NCBI GenBank assembly: GCA_003224195.1
Contig: QHYP01000027.1
Location: 7,989 to 26,986 of the forward strand
Length of the DNA stretch: 18,998 bases
Source of the DNA: Acidobacteriota bacterium
Lineage (GTDB): Bacteria; Acidobacteriota; Terriglobia; Acidiferrales; UBA7541
Direction of reading: 5' to 3'
Positions 12,762 to 18,998 of the stretch are shown here, piece after piece (position 1 is the first letter of the stretch; each line of letters starts with the position of its first letter). Position numbers and translations under genes: made by a program. The notes beneath the pieces are model-generated. The model worked only from the letters and a program-made list of their open reading frames with translations, had not been told where the DNA came from and made no database searches.

Positions 12762-15587
12762 CTACTGCGATCCGCCAAGCCGTCCACTGGGTTTCCGTGG
12801 AACTCTCTTCACCGCAAGGGCCGCCGGCTTCGGCCGCTCGGGACGCAGCGGCACCGAGAGATGTTCGTGGATCGCCTGCCGCTCGTTATTGTCCTCCGGA
12901 TGCGCCTGCCGGTAGGGCCCGGTAATCGCCTGCGCGGCTTCATCGGCTTTGAAACGCAGGTAGCGCTCTTTGTGCTCGTTGGCGCGCCGCTCGTCGCCCA
13001 GGCCGTTATAGCAGAGCATCAGGTTGTAATGCGCCTGTAGATCCTCCGGGTCCACTTTCAAAACTTCCTCGAATTCCTTCACCGCGTCCGCGTAGCGCTT
13101 CTTGAGGAACAACTCGCGCCCGAGTTCGTTGCGTACCACGCGGTCGCGGGGATATTGCGCCAGGACGATGCGGAGCCGCGCGATGGCCTGGTCGTATTTT
13201 CCTTCCGCTTTCAACACGCGCGCGTAGAAGTAATTCGCGCGGGCGAGCTCCGGTTTCAACGCCAGCGCTTTTTCGAGCACGCGCCGCGCCTCGGCGATGT
13301 TGCCTTCCTGCACGCGCACTCGCCCGATGTTCACCCAGCCATCGACGTTCTGCGCGGCGATCTCCGTCGTCTTCTCGAACGCGGCCTCGGCGCCCTTCAA
13401 ATCGCCCTGCAAGAAGAGGCCGATGCCGTAATCCTGCCAGCGGACGAAATCCTCCTTCACGGAAGCAACCTCCGGTTTCGGCGCCGGGACGTTATGCGGC
13501 AGTACGCGAAGAGTCTTTGTGTCTTCCGCGATGGTGATGATGGGGAGATCCGGAATTTCCTTGAGCTCGCCCGACACCTGCGAAGTGTCTCCCGTGAAGA
13601 GCCACTTGCCATCGTCGTAGTGTTGCGTTACATCGGGACTCGGCTGAGCAGGATCGCGCGCGCCCGCGTAAGCGAAGTGCGTGTTCCACCACGAGAACTT
13701 GCGGTAGTTCAGCTTCGCGTCGAGGATGATTCTCTCACCCGCGTTTTCCGGCACGTGCAGGCGGTAGTGGGCCGTGTCTGCTGCCCCCGGCGGAATCAGC
13801 CGCACGTACACGACCGAGCGCGTGGACCACGCATTCCGCTTGTTGATGGGATTTCCGTGCGCATCCACCTGGAGCGAGCGGTAGAAATGCGCTCCCTTCT
13901 CGACCGGGCCTTTTCCGCCGTCCTCCACCATTCCGCTCCAGAACAGAATCCGGCCTTTTTCGTCGGCGACCTTCAATTCGAGCCATACATCGAACGCGTC
14001 CACCGTGCCGCCGGGGAAAAAATGCCCGACATTCTTGGTGCGCACGACGACGTCGATCCGCACGTCATCGCCCCGCCGCACCGCCGCGTCCACGCGGCCG
14101 AGTGGCGCCGTGATCGGCCTGGCTTCCCCGGCTGCGCCCTTCGGCAAGGCGACTTCCGCTTCTTCTCCAACGGCAAAGGTTGTTGAAAGCTCCGTCCCCG
14201 GAACTTCGCCCCCGCCCGCTTTCGCTCCCGCGGGTGAAATCGCGAAAATATCCACGCTCAGGTTTTTGTCCTGGAGAAATTTCTGGCTCAGTTCAAATTG
14301 TGCCTGGTCGCCATTCGCGAACGGCACCGCCGTGTTCGCCCCGGGAAAGCGGTGTGAATGGACGTAGCCTTCCATGTTCCCAGCGTCCTGCGAGGGGACC
14401 ATCGGCATGTGGCAATCCGGGCACTGCTGCGGATAATAAAACGAACGCGCGCCCTGACCGGAGACGCCGCTTCCTTGCCAGTTGTCGTACTCGTTGAAGC
14501 CGCGAATCCAGCGGTAATGATTCACGGGCAGGTCGAGATGGACCTTGTGGCAGGTGGAGCAGAATTCCGCCGTCTGCTCGCGCATGAAGGGCTTCAGGAA
14601 TGTCCGCCGGTGCGGCTCCGGATTCAGCCGCACCAGAAAATCGTGCACGCTCCGCACCACCGGATTCTCGCTCGCGGCCAACTCGTGCAACTTGGGGTAT
14701 TCGAGCACGAAGTCGCCCTGGCCCATCGTGCTCTTCACCTGCACGATGCTGTGGCACATCATGCACGCGAGACCCGCGCGCGCTTCCGGGCGGTCCACGA
14801 TCTGTTTGATCGGCGTGTCGAACATTCCGCTGAAGAGCAGAGCGGGATCGTGGCACCCGGCGCACCACTTCGAGGATTTCACGCCGATGGTGTCCTGCAT
14901 GTATTCAACGCTCTTGCGATACCACTGATTGTTGAACGAGGAGAAATGGTGCGCGGAGCTGTACCACTGCTTGTAGATGTCCGCGTGGCAGCGCTCGCAC
15001 GCTTGCGACTGCGTGAAATACTTCGCGGGGATGTTTCCGTTGTGCAGAGTTTGCGCGGAGCTGGGAAAAAACTTTCCGGATGGTCCGTCGCCCTCTCCAT
15101 CCATCGAGGCCGGTGGCATTGTCGGATTCGATATGCGGTAGGCGTTTTCCCAATAGACCGTCCGAATCCACCACGCACCCGCCGAAACCGCGACTGCAAG
15201 CGCCAGCACTGTGCCGAAGCGCAACAGCCCGCTCGCGAGCCGGCCTCGCGCGGCGAGCCACGAGATCGCCAGCAAGACAACTCCGGCACCGCAGAGGAAG
15301 ATGTGAAGATAAAGCCATGCCCGCAGCCGGTGCGGCGTGCCAAGGAAGACGAGCGCCACGCCCAGACCGGCGCCGAGGGCCATGAAGAACCAGCCCACTC
15401 GGGTCAGCAGGCTCTCTGCGGGAAAGAGTCGGACAAACCATGGAAGGAGCAGCGCTGCCAGAATTATGCCGAGCGTCGCATGGAGCAGGACGATCGCGCC
15501 ATAGGGGATCGTTGCAGAGGGTAGGGCGTAGAGATACACGCCGGAAAAGGTGAGCAGAACGACACTGATGCCGCGCCAGCGCTTCAT
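12762..15587 (-). CDS. Membrane-anchored pentaheme cytochrome c with C-terminal TPRs
   Basis: This 941-residue protein starts at the ATG at 15587, directly before a hydrophobic N-terminus; the frame also reaches a TTG at 15644. About five transmembrane helices lie at roughly 8-24, 29-51, 63-83, 90-112 and 121-140. Five CxxCH heme-attachment motifs follow: CERCH (197), CAGCH (242), CMMCH (275), CSTCH (343) and CPDCH (389), in a cytochrome c554/NrfA-like context. A beta-rich region spans about 420-690. TPRs lie at about 713-880 (GIGLFLQGDLKGAEAAFEKT and FLKKRYADAVKEFEEVLKVD). The heme domain should be on the outer face of the inner membrane, since c-type heme attachment occurs there. It is the first gene of the operon with the AhpD-like and CRTAC1 genes. 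No catalytic assignment is possible from the motifs; electron transfer to or from the periplasm is the safe inference. Confidence 0.9.
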   Translation of the reverse strand: MKRWRGISVVLLTFSGVYLYALPSATIPYGAIVLLHATLGIILAALLLPWFVRLFPAESLLTRVGWFFMALGAGLGVALVFLGTPHRLRAWLYLHIFLCGAGVVLLAISWLAARGRLASGLLRFGTVLALAVAVSAGAWWIRTVYWENAYRISNPTMPPASMDGEGDGPSGKFFPSSAQTLHNGNIPAKYFTQSQACERCHADIYKQWYSSAHHFSSFNNQWYRKSVEYMQDTIGVKSSKWCAGCHDPALLFSGMFDTPIKQIVDRPEARAGLACMMCHSIVQVKSTMGQGDFVLEYPKLHELAASENPVVRSVHDFLVRLNPEPHRRTFLKPFMREQTAEFCSTCHKVHLDLPVNHYRWIRGFNEYDNWQGSGVSGQGARSFYYPQQCPDCHMPMVPSQDAGNMEGYVHSHRFPGANTAVPFANGDQAQFELSQKFLQDKNLSVDIFAISPAGAKAGGGEVPGTELSTTFAVGEEAEVALPKGAAGEARPITAPLGRVDAAVRRGDDVRIDVVVRTKNVGHFFPGGTVDAFDVWLELKVADEKGRILFWSGMVEDGGKGPVEKGAHFYRSLQVDAHGNPINKRNAWSTRSVVYVRLIPPGAADTAHYRLHVPENAGERIILDAKLNYRKFSWWNTHFAYAGARDPAQPSPDVTQHYDDGKWLFTGDTSQVSGELKEIPDLPIITIAEDTKTLRVLPHNVPAPKPEVASVKEDFVRWQDYGIGLFLQGDLKGAEAAFEKTTEIAAQNVDGWVNIGRVRVQEGNIAEARRVLEKALALKPELARANYFYARVLKAEGKYDQAIARLRIVLAQYPRDRVVRNELGRELFLKKRYADAVKEFEEVLKVDPEDLQAHYNLMLCYNGLGDERRANEHKERYLRFKADEAAQAITGPYRQAHPEDNNERQAIHEHLSVPLRPERPKPAALAVKRVPRKPSGRLGGSQ

Positions 15588-15643
15588 CGCGTGAGGGCGT
15601 CTTGGCCCCAACCCTTCGTGGTTTTGGACCGCCGAACGGCGCA

Positions 15644-15672
15644 AGTCTATTCGCGTGAATAATCTACGGCAA
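15644..15672 (-). promoter_or_regulatory. Candidate sigma70-type promoter of the cytochrome/AhpD/CRTAC1 operon
   Basis: On the minus strand, TTGCCG (15672-15667) and TAGACT (15649-15644) are separated by exactly 17 bp. Each matches four of six consensus bases. The element lies about 57 bp upstream of the cytochrome ATG and 12 bp from the end of the MITE-like element. No other candidate in this gap looks better. Confidence 0.35.
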
Positions 15673-15684
15673 TACTAGAAAAAT

Positions 15685-15794
15685 ACTAGTGCCGTTCCAA
15701 CTTATTGCGACAAGGCCCTGTGCGAACCGCATCCACCTAACCGGCAAGGATAGAGTTTTTCGCGTTTGCTGCATTTAGTTGGAACGGCACTAGT
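15685..15794. mobile_element. MITE-like element with 18-bp perfect terminal inverted repeats
   Basis: ACTAGTGCCGTTCCAACT (15685-15702) is repeated in exact inverse complement at 15777-15794, bounding a 110-bp unit with 74 bp inside. Similarity continues inward imperfectly for about 11 more bases. No open frame lies within it. A degenerate third copy (ACTAGTGCGGTCCCAA, from 15789) overlaps the right end, forming GCACTAGTGC, as if a second element abutted it. It lies in a non-coding gap between the operon promoter and threonine ammonia-lyase. The family is unknown; it could be a non-autonomous element or an insertion-sequence remnant. Confidence 0.6.
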
Positions 15795-15833
15795 GCGGTC
15801 CCAAGCCAACTTCCCAGGCCCGCCCTAAGTGAT

Positions 15834-15846
15834 GTGTTGCCAACAC
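15834..15846. repeat. Perfect 6-1-6 palindrome in the ilvA/cytochrome intergenic gap
   Basis: GTGTTGCCAACAC is a dyad with a single central base. With no loop it cannot form a good hairpin, so an operator is more likely than a terminator. The rest of the 318-bp gap (15588-15905) holds the MITE-like element, a candidate promoter and a repeated CTAAGTGAT (15825-15833 and 15906-15914). No gene or clear terminator is seen in it. Confidence 0.3.
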
Positions 15847-15905
15847 TCGCCCGCAAACGCGACTTCATCACATATGGAAGGGTTGAAATAGCGCTCGCCG
15901 GACCG

Positions 15906-17114
15906 CTAAGTGATCCGCTCAAACACGTACTTCGCGTCGCTCAGCGCCGCCGTAATCTCATCCACGTGCTCCGATCCGCGCGTTTCCATGGTCAAATCGA
16001 TCGCCGTGTCGCCGAATTCCACGCCGAAGTACGCTCGATTGTAGGAAGTCTCCACGATGTTGGCGCGATGCTCGGCCAGCACGCCCGTCAGCCGGTGCAG
16101 CGCGCCGGGATAGTCCGGCAAGTGAATCCGCAGGCGAATGAGCCGCCCGTCCTTCACCAAACCGCGCTCGATGATGCGCGCCAGGAGCGTGACGTCCATG
16201 TTCCCGCCGGAAATCACCACTGCCACTTTCTTCCCCGCGCATGAGAATTTCTGATTCACAAGCGCCGCCAGCGAGGCTGCCCCCGCCCCCTCCGCCAGAA
16301 TCTTCTCGCGCTCGAGCAGCAAGAGCACGGCGTTCGCAATCTCCTCTTCTTCGACGGTCACAATCTCATCGACATACTTCGCCACCATCGGTAGCGTAAG
16401 CTCACCTGCCCGCCGCACGGCGATTCCGTCGGCCAACGTCGTGGATACGGGCAGCGTGACGGGATGGCCCGCCTCCACCGCCGCCTTCATTGAAGCCAAC
16501 CGCGCCGTTTGCACGCCAATCACGCGGATTCGCGGATTTGTCTCTTTCAGGGCGCAGGCCACACCGCTGATCAGCCCGCCTCCGCCAATTGCGGCGACCA
16601 CCGCTTCCAGGTCCGGCGCCTGCTCCAGCAACTCGAGCCCCAGCGTGGCTTGCCCTGCAATCACCGCGCAATCGTCAAAGGGATGGATGAAGGTGAGATT
16701 GTGTTCCTGGCTTCTTTTCCGCGCTTCTTCGTACGCTTCGTCGTAGTTGGCGCCGTGCAGCACTACTTCCGAGCCGAATCGCCGCGTGGCCATTACTTTG
16801 TTGAGCGGCGTCGCCAGCGGCATACAGATTTGCGCGGATAAGCCATGCTTCGTCGCGTGGTAGGAAACGGCCTGCGCGTGATTGCCGGCCGAGGCGGCGA
16901 TCAATCCGCGCTTCTTTTCCTCGGGAGTCAGCGTCAAGATGCGGTTGAGCGCCCCTCGTTCCTTGTAGGATCCGGTTCGCTGCAGGTTTTCAAGTTTCAA
17001 AAAGACGGTATTCCCCGTCTGCGACGAAAATGCCTCCGAGCGCCCGCAGGGCGAGACAAGAATCGAGTCCCGAATCCTCTCGCGCGCCTGGCGTATCTCT
17101 TCGAGGGTCACCAT
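15906..17114 (-). CDS. ilvA: Threonine ammonia-lyase (threonine dehydratase) with C-terminal ACT domain
   Basis: This 402-residue protein starts at an ATG with AAGGA and a 5-nt spacer. The enzyme is PLP-dependent and deaminates L-threonine to 2-oxobutanoate, the entry step of isoleucine synthesis or of threonine catabolism, in the cytoplasm. The PLP lysine is K51 in GSYKERGA. Other fold-type II signatures are SAGNHAQAVSYH, the glycine-rich phosphate loop AIGGGGLISG, and SGGNMD near 305-312. The C-terminal 75 residues or so (LIRLRIHLPDYPGALHRLTG onward) form one ACT domain, expected to bind a regulatory amino acid. At about 400 residues with a single ACT domain it resembles the shorter IlvA/TdcB-like class, not the 514-residue E. 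coli IlvA. No other isoleucine genes are in the window, so a biosynthetic or catabolic role cannot be decided. Confidence 0.93.
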   Translation of the reverse strand: MVTLEEIRQARERIRDSILVSPCGRSEAFSSQTGNTVFLKLENLQRTGSYKERGALNRILTLTPEEKKRGLIAASAGNHAQAVSYHATKHGLSAQICMPLATPLNKVMATRRFGSEVVLHGANYDEAYEEARKRSQEHNLTFIHPFDDCAVIAGQATLGLELLEQAPDLEAVVAAIGGGGLISGVACALKETNPRIRVIGVQTARLASMKAAVEAGHPVTLPVSTTLADGIAVRRAGELTLPMVAKYVDEIVTVEEEEIANAVLLLLEREKILAEGAGAASLAALVNQKFSCAGKKVAVVISGGNMDVTLLARIIERGLVKDGRLIRLRIHLPDYPGALHRLTGVLAEHRANIVETSYNRAYFGVEFGDTAIDLTMETRGSEHVDEITAALSDAKYVFERIT

Positions 17115-17237
17115 GAGAATCCTTCATATTACACTTCGACATCGGGCGGCGATGCCCGCAATACGACCTTCCTCTCCTTGTCGATGGAATCGGTTGCCGC
17201 AAGACCAGAGTGCGGCGCGCTCCGCGCCACCACGCGG

Positions 17238-18170
17238 CTACTGCGGCGAGAAGAACTTGGCCTTCTCTGCGCGGGAAGAACCCAGCGTTTCCAACGGGGG
17301 AAACGAGTTGGGCACGGTCAAGGCGCGCTCCGGAAGTTGCTTCCCCATTTTGATCGCCTGCACCAGCATGGCCATCGCCTGATCCGTATTCGGCGGAATA
17401 TAAATTGTGGCCGCCAATTGCCCCGTACGCACCCAAACCTGCCCGGTCTTGGGCAGCCCGTCGCAGCCCAGATACGGCAACTTCATCCATTTTGCCTGCT
17501 CGCCTTCGGGCAACTCCTGAAAAGCCTTCCGCGCACCCATCGCCATCGAGTCGTCCTGGGCTGCGATGAGATCGAGCTTCGCTTTCTGCGAGGTGGTCAA
17601 TCGCAGCCAGGAAGAAACTGCGCGATACGCGCTCTCCTCCGTCCACTGCCCCTTGAGCATGCTCACGTGGATGTTCGGAGGCTTTGTGGCCTGCATCCCC
17701 GCCGTTCGCTCTTTGGCCGCAGAATTATCCGAGGGCCCCTGGATGTACAGCACCGAACCGCCCTCCGGCAAAAGCGCGGCGATCTGCCGGCCTTGGATTC
17801 GGCCGATTTCCTTGTGGTCCGAACTCAGGGAGAATATGGGCGTCTTCGAGGACCTGCGAAGTTCTGCGATGTACTCCGCCTCGCGATTCAAAACCGCCCA
17901 GCCAATTCCGGCGCCAACCGCGGCACGCGCCACCTGGGGGAGAGCGGTCCCGCCGACCGGCTCGAAGATGATCGCATCCGGCCGCGAACTACCGCCCGAT
18001 TGAATCACCTTCAAGAGCTGCGTGCTTTGCTGGATGGCATCGTTCTCCGCGTAGACGATTTCGATATCCACTTCCAGCTGGCGGGCCGCCTCCTGCGCTG
18101 CCGCAGCCTGCTCGATCTGATAATCGTTTTCGTCATTGGTCAGCGAGACGAGAAATCTCAGTTTCTTCAT
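17238..18170 (-). CDS. Sugar-ABC-type substrate-binding protein lacking a signal peptide
   Basis: This 310-residue protein has the periplasmic-binding fold related to ribose-type and LacI effector domains (Peripla_BP_4-like): KLRFLVSLTNDENDYQIEQ at the N-terminus, RPDAIIFEPVGGTALPQVAR (about 63-82), IGRIQGRQIAALLPEGGSVL (about 122-141) and LIAAQDDSMAMGARKAFQEL. Such proteins normally capture sugars in the periplasm for an ABC importer. Here the first beta strand begins at residue 4 with no signal peptide or lipobox Cys. The ATG has GAGG with a 6-nt spacer, and an in-frame TGA at 18206-18204 rules out a hidden upstream leader. No permease or ATPase gene is nearby, so it may be a cytoplasmic ligand sensor or a partner of a remote system. 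Confidence 0.85.
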   Translation of the reverse strand: MKKLRFLVSLTNDENDYQIEQAAAAQEAARQLEVDIEIVYAENDAIQQSTQLLKVIQSGGSSRPDAIIFEPVGGTALPQVARAAVGAGIGWAVLNREAEYIAELRRSSKTPIFSLSSDHKEIGRIQGRQIAALLPEGGSVLYIQGPSDNSAAKERTAGMQATKPPNIHVSMLKGQWTEESAYRAVSSWLRLTTSQKAKLDLIAAQDDSMAMGARKAFQELPEGEQAKWMKLPYLGCDGLPKTGQVWVRTGQLAATIYIPPNTDQAMAMLVQAIKMGKQLPERALTVPNSFPPLETLGSSRAEKAKFFSPQ

Positions 18171-18325
18171 GGCATCCTCGACGGTAACTATCCTTCTGCC
18201 TGCTCAGCATAGCGGCGAGGCGAAAAGCAGCCGGGAAAATCTCGCTCCAATGTGTCAGGCAAAGAAACCCCGCAACTCTCCAGAAATCGAGTGACCCCGG
18301 GCTGCGCGCCCCGGCGGAAGCTTCT

Positions 18326-18998
18326 TCACCGCTTCTCCCCTGTTCCCGCGCTCCGTTTTCCGGCGAGGTGAAAGACGACCTTGCGGTGCGGGTACGTGTC
18401 CGAGGTCGTTGCCGGGAATTGAACTTGAATCTTCGCTGCCTCGCCATCCTTCTTCACGAGCTGCGCGCCCTCCACCGATTCGATTTGTCCCGGATTCCAC
18501 ACTGCCATCTCGTACCCTTTGCCTGCCGCTCCGGTGAATTCGAGCTCCAGCCGGTCTCGCTCCCCCGACCAGGTCTCCGAAATCACGCGCAGCCCGCGGC
18601 TCGTCGCTCCGAGCGGCGGCAGAGTCGACGCGTAGCTCACTCCGAAATCATTCTTCACGTGAATCCGCAGCGTGCTCGCGCCTTGCGGCACAGCAAACCG
18701 CGTCTCCACGTGCTGGTCCCCCTGGTGCGCCGCGGCGCGATACTCCACGCGCTGTCCGTTCAGCTCCGCTCCGAGCACGCTGGCTCGCGGGCTCAGCGCC
18801 GGTCGAAAATCGATCGTGCATTCGCCGCCGGTTCGCGTGACTTCCAGCGTGATCTCGGTCAGCGTCTTGCGATAGCGCAAATTCAGCACCGCGTCGCCCA
18901 CGCGCACGTTGCCGACGTGGAAGCTCGTCCAATCCGCCGGCACAGGCGGCGCAAACGTCAGCGTCTTCTTCGCCGCGTCCACCTCGAGTCCAAACATC
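18326..18998 (-). CDS. C-terminal part of a probable large glycoside hydrolase (5' end beyond window)
   Basis: The frame is open through the right edge and ends at TGA 18328-18326, giving at least 223 residues. The visible part looks like the beta-sandwich tail of (alpha/alpha)6-barrel glycosidases (amylo-alpha-1,6-glucosidase, GH63 or GH78-like): FGLEVDAAKKTLTFAPPVPA and DWTSFHVGNVRVGDAVLNL, then repeated beta-strand sequence. No catalytic residue lies in this part, so the family is a guess. The ATG at 18997 is internal, not the start. It is followed by 155 bp of non-coding sequence before the substrate-binding-type gene, on the same strand. Confidence 0.55.
   Translation of the reverse strand, partial: MFGLEVDAAKKTLTFAPPVPADWTSFHVGNVRVGDAVLNLRYRKTLTEITLEVTRTGGECTIDFRPALSPRASVLGAELNGQRVEYRAAAHQGDQHVETRFAVPQGASTLRIHVKNDFGVSYASTLPPLGATSRGLRVISETWSGERDRLELEFTGAAGKGYEMAVWNPGQIESVEGAQLVKKDGEAAKIQVQFPATTSDTYPHRKVVFHLAGKRSAGTGEKR

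Noticed and set aside
15685..15794. Rho-independent terminator formed by the 18-bp inverted repeat
   Set aside because: The arms are 74 bp apart and no U-tract follows on either side, so a transposon-end origin fits better, although the arms could still pair in RNA.
15737..15922. Small 61-codon frame in the gap after ilvA
   Set aside because: It runs across the right end of the MITE-like repeat and the ilvA stop, with no Shine-Dalgarno or family likeness.
1..18998. tRNA, rRNA, CRISPR array, phage or toxin-antitoxin genes
   Set aside because: No cloverleaf-like segment, regular spacer-repeat pattern or matching protein motif was found on reading both strands. The non-coding gaps are short and are described above.

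Overview
The window is about 60% GC and densely packed with genes. It reads like the chromosome of an Acidobacteriota member (Solibacter/Koribacter/Terriglobia-like). That is inferred from the gene families, not from a marker gene: three CRTAC1-type FG-GAP plus ASPIC/UnbV proteins, a secreted GH116 glycosidase with a divergent LacI regulator, a membrane pentaheme cytochrome fused to TPRs, and a sugar-binding-type protein without a signal peptide. No rRNA, tRNA, CRISPR array or complete transposase was seen.

Layout, left to right. (1) 1-1829, minus: a CRTAC1/ASPIC-UnbV exported protein that runs off the left edge. (2) 2057-4268: two LacI-family regulators facing each other tail to tail. Each is divergent from a possible target, the CRTAC1 gene on the left and the GH116 gene on the right. 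(3) 4521-6968, plus: a secreted GH116 (GBA2/DUF608-type) beta-glycosidase whose stop lies 3 bases from the stop of the next, convergent operon. (4) 6972-15587, minus, transcribed right to left: a tight four-gene operon of membrane pentaheme cytochrome c/TPR, AhpD-like CMD-family protein, CRTAC1/ASPIC protein, and TPR/FG-GAP/ASPIC protein with a long unassigned C-terminus. Intergenic gaps are 34 bp, a 4-bp overlap and 12 bp. (5) 15588-15905: a non-coding stretch with a candidate promoter and a small MITE-like element bounded by 18-bp perfect inverted repeats. (6) 15906-18998, minus: threonine ammonia-lyase with an ACT domain, an orphan substrate-binding-type protein, and the C-terminal end of what is probably a large glycoside hydrolase.

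The main discovery is in the operon. The AhpD-like gene carries an in-frame TGA exactly where the second (peroxidatic) cysteine of the CxxC-xxx-H active site belongs, giving Cys91-x-x-UGA94-x-x-x-His98 with Glu79 in the expected relay position. Family sequence continues past it in the same frame. Immediately downstream is a hairpin with a GU-containing apical loop at the spacing expected for a bacterial SECIS. I interpret the gene as an AhpD-like selenoprotein inside a multiheme cytochrome/CRTAC1 operon. Because its real stop overlaps the next start (ATGA), selenocysteine readthrough could gate translation of the downstream CRTAC1 gene. That CRTAC1 gene is itself interrupted by one in-frame TAG. 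It is best explained as a small in-frame deletion that created an amber codon, and is treated here as a probable pseudogene or assembly error.
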